Below, piece by piece: positions 1-13,243 of a stretch of DNA of 64,000 nucleotides. A program made the position numbers and the translations under genes. The notes under the pieces were generated by a model. The model made no database searches. It had not been told where the DNA came from and saw only the letters and a program-made list of their open reading frames with translations. Source of the stretch: Melastoma dodecandrum (taxonomy: Eukaryota > Streptophyta > Magnoliopsida > Myrtales > Melastomataceae); contig JARUPY010000607.1 of NCBI GenBank assembly GCA_029817715.1, positions 248,001-312,000 on the forward strand, read 5' to 3'. Each line of letters begins with the position of its first letter. The first letter of the stretch is position 1.

Positions 1-635
1 GCAGTAGTATATAACAAAACTGGTCCCACTGTCCCAACCGAGGTTCGATGAAACCGAGGTTGATTCTTACCCCCATCCCAAAAGCTCCAAGTACACTGAC
101 AACCTAACCTTATCATCCCTACCACCACCAGTCATAACTTGAGAATATTAGAAGGCCCTGGCATCAAATCATGCCCCTTTTTAGACGTCAGAATAACTCC
201 CATTTGAAATATAAAGAATTGGTCTCGACCCATCAACGTGGCTTCCGTAAGTTTGATCCAACTAAGTTCAGAAAAAAAGAAAAAGAAAAAAGGAGAAGTT
301 AGGGTTTGGTTGTGAGGGGGGAATTGGTTCTTCTGGAGATTGTAGAGATAGAACTTGCTATCTAGCTACTTTTGAAACTTTGGGCTAAATCCCAAATATG
401 ACAGTAGTTCAAACTTATTGGGCATGTGAACATCACATTCCCCCCCCCCCCCCCCATCATGTCTTACCCAAAACAACATGGACTTTTCTTCACGCAATCT
501 TCTCTTGCACATGCCCAGATGGATATACATCGCTATTAAGCACCAACCCATCATCAACAGGCAAGTGGTGGGGGGTGGGGGTTCTCCACATTTGGGCACT
601 GAAAACCGTGTTCTCTTTCGTTGTCCTAACACAAA

Positions 636-668
<33 letters not shown>

Positions 669-819
669 GAACAGAGTCCCCTGTTTTTATTGGAATTCAG
701 AAGCTTGATTTGATTGAACCATGCGATGATACATACGTACAGGGACTGATTTCTGATATTACATGGAACCCTTTATTTTTTGGATTTCCCAAAAAGAAAT
801 TACATCCCTTTTGTCAGTA

Positions 820-853
<34 letters not shown>

Positions 854-969
854 GATGCATAACAATAACTCATTCGGACCAAATCCCAATTCCACTAGAG
901 GGAGAAGCCATGAGCTTCAATCCCTCCTCTCTATATCGACTCACTCTTCCTCCCTTAGAAATCTGTACC
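1..969. other. Intergenic, simple repeats
   Basis: No gene is recognised. The stretch holds a C16 homopolymer at about 440-455 and two (ATT)n microsatellites at about 635-668 and 818-851. The microsatellites generate Leu- or Tyr-run reading frames that are not genes. Confidence 0.6.
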
Positions 970-1362
970 TCACCATAGGAACATGACGCCGATCAATCCG
1001 ACCCCCGTCGAGAGCCACCATCCGAGAGGGAGACCCTTCTCGGCACCGCTGAAGTACTGGTCGACCGGATATAAGCTCCCCGGCGGACCCGTGATGTAGA
1101 TGTAGGTTGAAGGTGGGGGAGGGCAGTTGTATATGCTCGGGGTCGGGGGCTTCTTGGGCGCGGGAGGAGGAGGAGGCGGCGGGCAAGGGACGGGGGGAGG
1201 AGGCGGAGGGGGCGACGCCTGAGCGCACGGGATACACTTCTCGTCGGCTCCCGGGGTGGTCGACTCGTCCAGTTTCCGAGCCTCGGGCACGCCGACTGCA
1301 CTAGAAACGAAACCAACAAGAATCACGAGTGAACAAACCAGTCCCCAGTGACCCGATTTCAT
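970..1362 (-). CDS. Small secreted proline-rich (extensin-like) protein
   Basis: A single-exon ORF of 130 aa with an ATG at 1362. Residues 1-24 form a signal peptide (basic start, then a Leu/Val-rich core), so the product should enter the secretory pathway. A short Cys motif (CIPC) is followed by runs of 7-8 prolines around residues 50-70, interrupted by Cys and Lys. A Tyr-rich stretch with a GPPG motif comes next, and the last ~20 residues are hydrophobic, which would suit a GPI signal or membrane tail. This layout is that of small plant hydroxyproline-rich, cell-wall-associated proteins. The exact family is not named here; the wall or plasma-membrane location is inferred from composition. 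Polyproline coding can arise by chance in GC-rich DNA, but the signal peptide plus hydrophobic tail argue for a real gene. Confidence 0.7.
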   Translation of the reverse strand: MKSGHWGLVCSLVILVGFVSSAVGVPEARKLDESTTPGADEKCIPCAQASPPPPPPPVPCPPPPPPPAPKKPPTPSIYNCPPPPSTYIYITGPPGSLYPVDQYFSGAEKGLPLGWWLSTGVGLIGVMFLW

Positions 1363-4300
1363 CGTCGTCGTCGATTGAAACGAAAGTCTACTGCTGGGTT
1401 TTCCAGATTGGCGATGAAAAGAGTTGGGGAAGTGATGAGGAAAGGGTACGAGGGCTTTTCCGTGGATCGAAGGGGAAGGAAGGGAGGGATGATGAAACGA
1501 AGGAGAAGAAGAAGAAGAAGAAGAAGATAATGAATGGAGATGGATGAAGTGGTGGGGTTGAATGAGACGTGTTCGTGAAGAACTTCTCCATTTTTATCTA
1601 TGGTGTTAACTTTGATCAAGTGTATTTGTTCCCAAAGGGAATCAAATTTTCACTTAAGACAAAAAAAATGGTACAAATTTTCATTAGAAAATATTATCGT
1701 TCGGCTACAACAAATCACATTGCATTATTGATCGATCCTTCACATGTATCGCAAAACTATTGCTTACACACCAAGTCATTAATTAAGTCTCAGTTTCGTA
1801 CCGAATATTGTTGGTTCAGCGCTTAATTAGCGTGGAGCTAGTGGGGGAGACTTCACTCCAAAGGAAGAAGTCGTCTTCACTTAAAAGTGTCAATTACATC
1901 AAGAGAACGTTATATTAAGATGATGAGATGAGATGCTCTGGTCTTTGGTTGCTGTAGCTTTCCTGTATAAGTCATGCTGACAGCCGAGCATTTTGACGAT
2001 GAATAACCGCAAAAAAACATATAAAGTATAGAAAAAAATTTGCATGCGATGAAACGGTCCGTCACGTGGAAAGAATAATTTCGACATAACATATGGGGGT
2101 CGGACGTGGATCGGATTCTGTCACGTTGAATGCGGCCATAATTCCTCGTGCCAACATGTGGTGGAGCGTGCGGGGGGGCCCATCCTCCAGGGACTAGGCC
2201 CAATGGGCCTGTTGTCCGATGACCATGGGCACGTCCTGGTAGCTCCTGGAGAAGCCGCATCCCATCTCCATGATTGCTGAAGGGGCAAACCACAAACATT
2301 GGCGACGACTCGAGTCCGGAGGTTAGATATGTACTTATAGTAAGTTGAGACGAGCGGATAAGGACGTGACAAGCAAGAGATCCCTTCTTCTTGTAAGGCA
2401 TAATTTTAATTCGTGGGAGAAGACAAATACTTCCTTCTATGAACAATCTCGGACGAATCTCTCCTTCCTTCGAATAAAATAGAAAAAGCCCATCATAGAA
2501 GGAAACTTTCACCAGCCTTTCAATATTCTTATCCTTTAACTAATAATGAAGATTTACTCCGAAACCGTTCGATTAACATGTTTCAGACATTTGGTCTCTC
2601 TTGAGTGATGCATCGAGGCTCAAATCTCGCTAATGGATTACATCGACCGAACTTTACACGTTTCATTGAATCAAATCTTGGATTGGCATACATTTCGCAT
2701 TCAAAAGAGAATCCATTGGCATCCCCGGATGATATATATAATCCATCTGGCCCACTTCTCCTGATGATGTTGCTCCTCCACCTTGCATTGCCCCCACATA
2801 ACTTCCTGAAAAAGGAAAAACAAAGCTAGCAGAGAAGAGCAAAACTTGTAAAAAGTGATGGACAGGGGGAGGTAGAGTCTCACCATTTAGCCCGCGCTTG
2901 GTCCCGACGAAAATGTCCAAAGCATTACAGGAATGGGGTGGGGATGCGTATAATTGTTATGGTGTCCTTGGTCTCCATGCAAAGTCTTGTCAAGTCACCA
3001 GTCCTTGATCGCTCACCCCACGTTCATCGACTGTCCGACCTCGGAAACATGGACGGACGTTCACTCCTAGCCCAACTCGGTGCCCTAACTCCCTAGAAAT
3101 TTTGTGGTTTGGTGCTTATTCTAGGAAGAAGCACTACATAAGAGCTTAGGTTGGGGTTGAAGCTCCGAATTTAGTAGGCTCTTTTGTACTCGATGCGGGA
3201 AAGAGGGAGAATTATTACAAGGACTTTGGGATGTATATATATATATATATATATAATGCATACGTCGTCCCTAGGCACTCATGAATCTAATGTATTCATT
3301 GCATGTGATTCGTGTGCTTTCAGTGCCATACTATGAGGAAAGAGACTCGCCGGATCCATTCCAATCCCCATAACCATCAATCTATGCTCGATATGATTTT
3401 AATGTAAGAGCGTGGAAGGACAGTAGTCTTCCAGCTACTTGCTTTCTAAATATAGGATGTTATGCCGCCCACACAGTCTTTGGATGTGTGGTTTGTATCA
3501 TATTTCCTTTTCTACATAGGAGAAAAAAGTGGTTGGCATATGAGGAAAGGGAGGCGATTTTTATTCCTATCTTCCGGTACAAGAAGTCGAGGGGATTCGA
3601 TTCGAACACAGCTTATTATATGAGGTTTCCGAAATTTCTAGACAGAGACTAACCCTAACCAGACTGGCAAGGACAAACAAAAAAAGGTTTGAGTATTTAT
3701 GGGGCTTGATTAGTTATTTCCGGCATATCCTCTCTCTTTCACGTGTTTCTAAGACAAAGTGCTAAAATAGGGTTTGTGGTCGAGTGCTAGCACGCATGGT
3801 CCAAGGTCGAACAGACAACGAATTAGAGGTAACCTCTCGCGAGGACTGCTCACTTGACAAGCATCGCACGGAACCCCACTCACCAGTTTCGAATCGCTCA
3901 ACTTCTGCGTCGAAGAAGACTCTCGGGTCCACTCCGGCTCTCCGAACCTGTTAATATACCACATACATGCATCAAAGACTCCGCCGGACGTTGGCCCTGA
4001 TCACGCTGGGGATCATGGTAACCCGCGGAGAGGAAGGAGGATATGTACTTGAGGGGAAGAGGGGGTGTTTTGTAGCATATGGAAGATTGAACTGGACGGA
4101 AAAATTGGATTTATAGTGGAGAACCGATGACTTTGTAATCTTCTCACGCACATTTTTTTATTGGGCGTAGGGTCTTTGACTCACGGTTGAAATAACATGA
4201 GAGGGCTGATGTGTTGGTGGTGTTGGTGGTGGTGGATGCGCAAAATTTGCCAAACCCCATTCCCCTAAAAAAATCAACCTTCTAAATCCCCTAATACAAA

Positions 4301-7300
4301 AAAAAAAACAAATATAAAAGCAACCCATAGAATGGTCCTCATTACAAAAAGTAATACTACATTTATAAGGCCATGTGCGTTTGGTCGATTCACGAGATGA
4401 AGTAGTACGAAACGAGGACTAAATGTGCTGCCATGCCTCTACCGGCACGTTTCGCGCGGAACATTGGATGGAATAGGGGAGGGACATCTCAATCTCTAAC
4501 TATACGATTCTGGGGTAACAGAAAAACGGCGTCCGAAGGTGTCTGATGTGCAACCCACTTCACCCTCAATTGTCGCGCATAGTGCTGTAGTTTGCAGCTA
4601 TAAAACATATGCTGAGGAAATGACTTTGGCTTGTAAACAGAAACAATACCGGGGGACTTTTGACCAAGATATCATGTTAGAATTCGATGGAATTAATCTT
4701 CCAACGTTGCTTTTCCGTTCGTCCAGGCTCACGTTGGCATCTATCATCAGCGTACTGCTCGAGTTCTGAACATGTAAGGAAAAAAGGAAGAGTCGTCCCG
4801 TGGTATCTACCCGAAACCATTGCCATTATGGTCAAGAACGTGGTCGGCCGGCAGGTGCGTGCGCGATATGGGAACCAATGAGAAATCAACACCTATCGGC
4901 GATGGAAATTGACCAAGGATTTGTAACAATAACGCAATGTTAGTTGTTTGCTTCTTTTCTATTAGAGTGCTACGTCATTGTGGTAGCGTGTGAGGGAGGG
5001 GGGAGGGGGGGAAAGAGACTAGAAATCATAAATACTGATCCGGGGTTAGATGGGATATGGGGAAACGAGGGGTGTTAAGTTGGCGAAACACACACACACT
5101 CAGAACAGTGACGGATGAGGGGGGGAGTTAGATGTGGTCTCATGTGATATCTTGAAGCGTGGATGAGGAGTGTGTAAGGGAATGGACTTTCCTTGTTTAG
5201 CACCCAAAAAGGCCATCCCACAATCACATGTTTGCCACTCTTAACCTCCCCCCTCATCTACCATCTCCCCCCCCCCCCCAAAAAAAAGAAGAAAAAAAAC
5301 CCCATTATTCAAAAAATAAAAAGAAAACATTTGTTAATTCGTTTTCGTCTTTGTCGTCACCTTCTTTTTGGTCCGACGAGTACGATATGATGTAATGGCG
5401 GTGGGGGGGGGGGGGGGGGGGGGGGGCGGTTAGCAATTATGATGTTCACTTAAATCCAATGTCCTCCATAAATGCGATGCACGGTGTGTCCTTAGCGAGC
5501 ATCTTAGTATTCTGAATCCGACTGACAACAATGGCCGTAAAGAGCGAAAAGTCAGGAAGGACGTACCGACAGAAGGTCGGCGAGTAATTCTAGTTGGAAG
5601 TGACTTTGAGGGTGGCTAGCAGATGTTGTATCCGTGGGGTTGTTGGGTTTTGTAATTATTATTAGTTACTGTTATTGCCTTGCGGCGTTTTCCCAGTGGA
5701 GTGGAGTGGAGTGGATTGTGGAGATGGAGAGACTGAGACTATACTGCTATGGTATTGGGGAAGGCGCATCATTTCCCCCATTTCCCAAGGCTTGGTCACA
5801 TTCTACCTACACACACCTAATCTTATTACACAAACTATATATATATATATATATATACATAGGCCTTTCACTTCGTTCGATCTCATCATATGACAAAGGA
5901 GGAGGACCACTCCTGCAAGGGTGTATGTGTACTTTGGACAACAAAGTGAGGAGGAACAAAAATCCCTCGTTCGGTAAAGGAAAAAAAAAATAATGAGATA
6001 AATAAAATAGAAGAAGGAGGAATCTTATACCGCATGATTCCAACCAGATTTTTCCTGGAATTCTAAGGCCAGAAGACGTGCGGATATTGGTGTTTGAAAA
6101 TAATAATTCTGGGCCACGAGTCTTTTAATGTCACGTGAATATAACAGGGATAGAGGCCCAATGATTGACCCAACGAGGTCCAGAACTAATGAAGTTTCCG
6201 AAGCGAAGGTCGATGATCGAATAGTTTTAACAAGCGAGAAAACGCCTCGAGCGAATGCTGAATATTGGAATACTTTAGAACATGGAAAATTGTATTAAGT
6301 GATATTTACCTTCCATTACTATGTTAGATTTAAACATTATAAATAAGCTTTCTTTTCTGCTTTGTGCAATACAGTAGGTATCAAGCCTTCTTGGTTTCTT
6401 GTGTTCGCCTTGATAACATAGCCGGTGGAATCTTTTGCCACATGGCAGAGCTCTTCTCTTTATGTTGCCGTAAGAAAATGTATGGGAATGCGATGCCATG
6501 CAAGGAGAGGAAGTATAATTTGAAGTGTTTCAGGTCGGGTGTACAAATTGAACTGGGAGAAGCCTTAAGTTTTGATTACGTTTTCCATTTTTCCAACGGC
6601 GAGGAACAAAGGGGCGCCTTTTGCTATGTTCATGTTCATTGGAGTGACGGCCGTTCTAACTTTTTGAACGAGAAAACGAAACGCCCAGCAGGAGCCAATT
6701 TCAAAAGTAGAGACTAAACAAAATATCCGTGCCGAAAAGCACGAGCTGTTAATGTACGAAGAATTCTTCATATTCCACGTCAAACCGGTTGGAAAAGGGA
6801 AAAAAGAAAAAGAATTACGGCGGTCCAAAAAGGGATGCCCGGATTGTCCTCCTCCTGCTTTTTAATCTTCATGTTTGTATAAGAAGGAAGGACAAAACGG
6901 AGATATCATTATTGCGACCAAAGTCAGACGTTACTACAGCAGGGATGCTGGACATTACGGAACAAGAGGCCCAATACTAAAATATGGGCCGAGTGGTAGG
7001 CCCAGACCAATACGAGGGGCTTGCTGCTTCTGCTCCATCGCTGCATATATGCATTGAATATCCCAGGGAAAAAAACAAAAGCAAAAACGGATCGATCAAT
7101 CCATCCATCGACTCAGAGATTTTAATTCTCGAGTCCTTCCCTTCGATGGAAAGGACCAGATAATTTCACTCCGCATGAACCATTTACACAGCACGGTGAT
7201 ATAGCCATCGGTGTTAGGATCGTTTGCTGCGTTGAACCGGAGTGTTTGGATTCGGAATTGACCTGCCGACCTGAGAACACTACAACGAAGGATGCACCAA

Positions 7301-8714
7301 TATATGGCTCCGGTATCCTCTCGCACGTGTAAGAAGGCGATCAAGTACATAAATTCCTGAACGTATCCTCCCTCGAACCGAATGAAATGAGGAAGGGATC
7401 GATCTCACCAAACAGCAATCGCGACCCCCTCGACCTCCATAGCGTGTGGTTTGGACCCGCAGGTTTGACAGAAAAAAAAAACTAACCGTCGTCAGTTGCT
7501 TGCGACAACTGCCGGCATAGGGTTTTTGGACAGGATAAGGATTATAGCCATGAGATTCTTGGATATGAATATCAGCCCGAGATTCGGTTGCCATAACTTC
7601 CGGTAAGAATTAGGCGACCCACCGATCATTCGGTCATTAATATGATCGCCTCATTCATGGAAGTGTCGAGTGCTATCTTTAGGCCTCAATATTGAACTTA
7701 CAGAAGAATATGTCAGCTCATTTACTCTCTTGGCTCTGGCCCTTTAACCCCAAGTATCACGAGTTTGCCTGACTAGTATAGCGCCGTTGAAGCCGTCAAT
7801 ATTCGCAGCTTCCCGAAAAGTCGGTCACGCGGCCTGATCGGACCACTGCGTCGCCGTTGATTTAGAGGCATCAACTCCTTCTAACATGGGTGGTGGTTAG
7901 AATGGTGGTTGCATCAGCACGTAAATTTATACTTGTCGGTAGGATAAGCGTTACGAAAACAATAATGTGGTTGTAATAAGTCAAAGGGGAGAAATAAATG
8001 AATGTCTTACATCCGACGCCATGCCCCCCCCCCGCCCCCCACCATCACCACCACCCTCCTAGTTGATTTAAATCCTTCCTAGTACAATTATACATCGACG
8101 GGACTTAACAGCACGACTTAAATAAAAGTAGCGATAACAATCTTGTTATCGTAATTGACGTCTTCATTTTCTATTTCCTCGTTTTGGGCTTCTGTTTGAA
8201 TGTCGGGTGTTATTTTTGGACAACACCAAAAAACAGCTAAGTAGGCAGATATGGAAGTTGAAAGAAAGCTCCAGTGACGACTCTGATTGTCCAACACATC
8301 ATGCTCTACTTCACCCTTTGGTAAGAAAGTCGTACCATTTACCATTCATTGTCATACCATGGTCACAATCTTAAAATAGTTTGGCCAAGTGTGTATAGTT
8401 CCGGTGCGTTCGACAATTCGACGAATTCGAAGCTTAATTATGCGTGATTTATGCATACAGTGCACCAAAGTTGTAACTTTTTCCGTTCGTAATCATAAAC
8501 TTCGAATGGAAATGAAAATGTCTTCACAAAGCGGTTATGATTGATTTTTAGTGCTTCCCTATTTCATTCGACAATAAGAGTTTAGATTCATACATGTACA
8601 ATGAGATGAGAGAACATTTTTATGTCTGTGATTTTAGGACACCCTTCTAAAAATTCGCAGGAAGCCCGTTAAGTTACCCTGAAAGCTAGTCATCTGAGTG
8701 CAGCGTGCGGCACG
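1363..8714. other. Long intergenic region, no gene recognised
   Basis: About 7.3 kb in which no reading frame shows a recognisable domain, start context or splice chain. It contains (TA)n at about 3233-3255 and 5836-5859, a C13 run at 5267-5279 and a G24 run at 5403-5426. Short ORFs (for example 6364-6717 plus and 7280-7594 minus) match nothing known to me and are not called. It probably includes decayed transposon sequence, but I can assign none. Confidence 0.5.
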
Positions 8715-9606
8715 TTACTGGAAGAGGAGTAGGGTTGAAGATGGAGGAGTGCCTGGTTCCAAGTCCCCGGCCGGATCCGACATGGTGGTGCTTGGGTTTT
8801 GTTTCTCAAGAAGGTCGTTATGATGTGGCTCTGGGATGACTGGTTGGGGGTTGTTGATTGTTAGGTCAAGGTTTAGGTCGGGGACACCACGTGGTTCGTC
8901 TTCCAGGCAACTTCCTGTGTCTGATACTTGATCCTTGTTGTGGAGAGGTTTGACCTGGGTAACTTCATGAGGACTCGGATTTGGGTTGCCTTTGGTGGTG
9001 GAGGGCTTGGTGGTTGGACGTAGAGGCGAAATGTGAACCATGCGATGATTATTGGGGTCGATTCCGAGTTTTAGCAGTTTTCTTCTTAAATGAGAGTTCC
9101 AATAGTTCTTTACTTCGTTGTCGGTACGCCCCGGCAGTCTCCCCGCAATCAAGGACCATCTGTATAGACAAACCACTCATCAATAACATGGAGAGGTAGC
9201 GGAGGTGACCGAAGGAACCATGAACTTCTTCATTACTAACCGGTTGCCGAGAAGGGCATGGAGTTTGATGATGAGGTCGTCCTCATCCTCTGCAAAATTG
9301 CCCCTCTTCAGATCCGGCCTCAGGTAATTGATCCATCTCAGCCTGCAGCTCTTACCGCAACGAAGCAACCCTAACCAACGATCAAGTCGCAAATCTTTTT
9401 AGGAAAAAGAAAACATCACCGCTGAAAGTACTCAAAGATCGACCGATGTACTCATTATTCAGGGCGTTCCCTTCACCTGCGGCTTGTGGAAGGGTTCGCC
9501 AGGACCCCTCGCCGTGCTTCCAGATATAATCAACAAGCTTTTGGTCCTCTTGCTTGGACCACGCACCCTTGTTCGTGTCCTGCTTGTCGCAGCAGGGCTT
9601 CCTCAT
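8715..9606 (-). CDS. R2R3-MYB transcription repressor, subgroup 4 type
   Basis: Three exons on the minus strand: 9606-9477, 9370-9241 and 9159-8715, joining in frame to 234 aa. The 130+130 nt first exons are the classic R2R3-MYB pattern. The R2 and R3 repeats (about residues 10-112) carry the regular Trp residues. R3 contains the bHLH-interaction signature [DE]Lx2[RK]x3Lx6Lx3R. The C-terminal part holds an EAR-type repression motif, PDLNLDLTI (residues 180-188). MRKPCC at the start, GIDPNNHR after R3 and the EAR motif place it with subgroup 4 repressors of the phenylpropanoid/flavonoid pathway (MYB3/MYB4/C2-repressor-like), acting in the nucleus. The R2 motif reads GEGSW rather than the more usual GEGCW. 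The precise orthologue cannot be chosen without a tree. Confidence 0.9.
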
Positions 9607-10674
9607 CTTCGACAGCCGAATTTCGGCGAAATGGGTTGGAAAGAACTTGGGGACGCGGGAATGCGGTTGCAGCCCGTGGTGAATATATATAAATGTTGAG
9701 CTGAGAAATATTTGACTTGGACCGGTGGTTTATGGGTGCCAAGATGACGTCATGGATTGTATGCAAGAGACCGTGATACAATCCATCCATCAGAATTCGA
9801 TTCGTGCGTTAGTCCACCATAATTTAGTTCGCAGAAATGTTTGGTTAGACTATCGATTAGTTCAAATCGGGGCATGTAGTTAATTGCCGTTCAGTATGAG
9901 TCGTTTTCGAAGTCGTTGCCCATCGCTCACGTTCGTTCAAACTCTGGTACCAAGTTGGAGGAACTTCACATCCGCTCCCAGGAAATTTTAATGGAATAGA
10001 CTCGGTCGCCGTCGTTGATATCATGATCTGATGAATATAAGCTCGCAGCATTGACTAGGACGTGTGGCGTTGCTTATTGTGGTCGAAAATCATGTCACGG
10101 GATGATCGAACTATAGTTCGGCGTTGCCGTGCGCCGACTGCTCCATCAGGCTTCACGCATCTTTCTTGCCGAATTTAACCAATCAGACTACACGAGGACT
10201 TTATTACATATGCCCTCAATGGAAATGTATTGTTTCATCAATAGCTTTTAGCATGTTCCACGAAAACCCTCGAACTCAAAAGTCGACCTAAAACTCGTTA
10301 AGCCACATGTTCCGTCGGAACATGACTATAGGACACTTGCTGTCCGCCGTCGCGCTAGCATTTCGATTGGCCGAGATCTCATTCCACGCTGCCAGAGTGG
10401 CACACCCGGATCCTACATTTATGCGACATTTTTCAATGATTATGTTACCGTAGGCTCCTTAAGCAAGCAACTCGAGATGTGACTAATCCCGGGCGAGTTA
10501 TATCCCGACAAGGACAGCCGAATAAATCGGGGACATTAGAAACAGACACCGAACTAAAATAAATCTAGCAAATTGTGGGGGAGGGGGGCAGTTGGTGATG
10601 TCGAAGGCACGTCTCTCCTTCTCACCCTCCTTTGTCAATAAAATGGATAAGGCCGGACGATGATCCCAACAATG
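9607..10674. other. Intergenic, MYB upstream region
   Basis: The region upstream of the MYB gene, which reads leftwards. No coding signal is recognised. A TATA-like stretch (AATATATATAAAT) lies at about 9680-9692 plus, close enough to the MYB start to be its core promoter, but this is only a position-based guess. Confidence 0.4.
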
Positions 10675-10679
10675 GGTGG

Positions 10680-10797
10680 TGTTGGGATAGTCTCACACAT
10701 GATAGAAAAGTCCTGGGCAGCACCTTAAATAGAGTTAAGACCCTTCACCTAATTGCTAGCTTTTAGACGAAGGGAAATCCCGACATAATTTCTAACA
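10680..10797 (+). repeat. Left LTR of TRIM
   Basis: Bounded by TGTT...AACA and followed directly by the primer-binding site TGGTATCAGAGCC. Confidence 0.85.
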
Positions 10798-10890
10798 TGG
10801 TATCAGAGCCAAATTCGTCCCATGGGACAAAGATTTCGAACGAGGGCGCCCGACCCTCCAACAAAGATCCGATGTGGGATTACGGGGAGG

Positions 10891-11004
10891 TATTGGGATA
10901 GTCCCACACTGAATAGAAAAGGCCTAGGCCAACACCTTAAAACACCTTCAATAGAGTTGGGACCCTTAATTAGGTGAAGGGAAATCCCGACACGATTTCT
11001 AACC
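10891..11004 (+). repeat. Right LTR of TRIM
   Basis: A near copy of the left LTR. Its terminal bases have drifted (TATT at the start, AACC at the end), but the target duplication GGTGG abuts it. Confidence 0.85.
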
Positions 11005-11009
11005 GGTGG

Positions 11010-13129
11010 TGGTACGAATATGAAATTCCCCACCTCCACTTTTCTGATCCAACACAGCTTGCTTACACACCTACCTTTCCTACATTCTATTTGAATTTTC
11101 GTTCCCTTCCCTTCCTCTTTCCTGGGTAACGAGGATGTTTTATTTCATTTCTGGCATTACATATATTTGTCCGAAACTTTCCCCCCGAAGACACGTTCGC
11201 TCTAAGAAACCAGATCAATCCTTGTCGGTCGTAAAAGCAAAGCCCCCAACTCCCATGAAAACGTAATAAATCCTATGGGGTCACACGTTATCTGCATCCA
11301 GAAATCCTTTCCCTCGCAAATGGTACGGTAACATCCAAACTCCTTTTGCATTGGTTTCAAGATTTCCCATTCAATGTTACAAGCACGGCTATTGAAATGA
11401 GGGCGAGGTTTTGTTGACGACGGCGTTGATGATCTCGGGAACGGATGGAGGCACGTCGTGTACCCTTGGACGTGGCATAACATGTAGAGATAGCAAGTAG
11501 TATGAGAAGTAATGGAAATGCAAATGCAAATGCAGATGCAAAGGAGGGAGGGAGTGATGGAAAAAGAGCTTGGAAGGGACGAGACAATCCGATGATCACG
11601 TGATCCTCGTGCGTCAGAGGAAGAACGATGGATGACGAACTGCCATTTTTTTTTGTCCCTTTCAGTTGGATTTGGGTTTTGACTTGGCCATCCTCGACTT
11701 CTTTCTCTTCTTTCCCTTTTGTTTCTTTGGGATCATTTATCTGTTGTCTTCAACTTCAATCATCCAAATCCGAGACTGCAACTTAAGGATGTAACTGGGA
11801 GGAGGCCCAACTCTAGGAATTGTCTTCATACATGTGTACAAAGTTTTTGTGAGGAAATCGATGGGATTTGATAGTTGCAATTTGTGGTGGGATTATATAC
11901 TCTTTTTCAAAAAGTGATATAATTTGGGGTTGCTAGTTCCACACGAAGGGCACTAAATTTTTGTCTCTTCGATCGAACTTGAAGGTAGGCCCAACCACGT
12001 TCTTGCTCCCAACCACCAAAATGCATCGGTCAGTTGTCGGGTTATATAATATTTCAATCCTTAACACATCATCACATTCACACATACTTATTTTTTTTTA
12101 AAAAAAAAAAGAAAATAATGGGAATTTTCATTCCATTACCAAAACGTCCGAATCGCTAAAGAAAAAAGAAAAGAGAGATTCTATGTTTGGCTCTAGATAC
12201 GAGTAAAAGCTAACCATTAGAACAACCTAATGCACAACCAGTAGTTAGATTTCTAACATTCAACCACGCATCGTCATCCAGGCGAAGAAGTCCAATTCCT
12301 TGGAGAAATCGGGCTTAAGACACTGACTGATCTCACCATGACCTCACCTGGGGGGGCTTAAGGGCCCATTGAAATGACGATAGCAATGCCCCCATCCCCA
12401 TTGAACGTCTGCTCCCTTGTGAACTGCACCCCACGGAGTTGAAGTTCAGCTCACAAGTCCCTCCATCAGACCCTGCCAGCCCCACTCAGAGAAGATTGCC
12501 GCGTCGATGTCGCCATGGAGGAGGGCTGCAACTGTAACGGGAGGGGAATTTATGTCAAAAGTGCCCCTCCAGATCATTTATTTACCTGAGACATGTACGT
12601 TTCTGTGTCGGTTCGCTCAAGTAAGTGAATAGAATAGCGGGCGAGATCCGCAGAGCGGTCCGTGAGAAATACTTCAACCGATGTCGTCCAGGACTCAAAC
12701 ATGGGTGTATGAATCTTTCTGCGGGACCATGCAGAAAGATCAGTCACCGAGCATACAATATACTCATATAGTAAATGCAGCTACGAGTAAAAAGTTGTAG
12801 GAAATCTTTCTAAAAGTATACTTTGGATATAAAAATTAATCAATTCATATCGATGTCCTTTGTATCACACTTTAAATAATAAAAATTAATTTAACATGTT
12901 TACTCACTCAATTCTTACTCTTACTCTTTCCTTTGCAACTGGATTTTCTACGACCGTAAGGAATTTATTTTTTCAAAGAAAACTAGTTCTTCCATATTGG
13001 GCTTTTCAGCCTACCTCACATTGAGCCACAAGCCCGGCCCATATTAACTGGTCCGGGTCGGGTCGGGTTCCCCCAACCCCCCGCCCCTCTCCAATAACGA
13101 ACGCCCACAACTGTCACTTTATCCACTTC
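11010..13129. other. Intergenic, no gene recognised
   Basis: Contains a (GCAAAT)n-like run near 11515-11540, an A/T-rich stretch at 12090-12115 and the presumed CHLM promoter at the right end. A 93-codon minus ORF around 11202-11483 and an 80-codon one at 11357-11599 have no recognisable features; the latter lacks an ATG. Confidence 0.45.
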
Positions 13130-13243
13130 TCCGACAGACAACCTTCGGCGAGAACGAGCGAGTGGGAGGAGGAGGAGGCGAATCGGTCGGAAGAGGAAGC
13201 AACTTGTGGTCGGTCCTCGTCGCCGTTGAGTTCTTACTCGGAG

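Larger units (their letters stand above)
10680..11004 (+). mobile_element. Complete TRIM retrotransposon
   Basis: A miniature LTR element of 325 bp. The left LTR is 10680-10797 (starts TGTTGGGATAG, ends TAACA). The primer-binding site TGGTATCAGAGCC follows at once from 10798. A spacer of about 80 bp leads to the right LTR at 10891-11004. The two LTRs share the blocks GGGATAGTC(T/C)CACAC, AATAGAGTT and GGGAAATCCCGACA. The 5-bp direct repeat GGTGG sits exactly at 10675-10679 and 11005-11009 as the target-site duplication. The PBS matches the initiator-Met tRNA type used by copia-like elements. There is no coding capacity, so mobility would depend on enzymes supplied elsewhere. Confidence 0.9.

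Noticed and set aside
478..986. Frames with runs of Leu or Tyr
   Set aside because: They translate (ATT)n microsatellites and have no other support.
7280..7594. A 104-codon frame with a possible first exon
   Set aside because: No homology recognised, no matching second exon and no domain.
11357..11599. Small secreted-peptide-like frame (minus)
   Set aside because: The apparent start is GTG, not ATG, no known peptide motif is present, and the hydrophobic part translates a (GCAAAT)n repeat.
12240..12560. A moderately GC-rich patch that looked like a coding remnant on the minus strand
   Set aside because: Short frames interrupted by stops in all readings and no recognisable domain.
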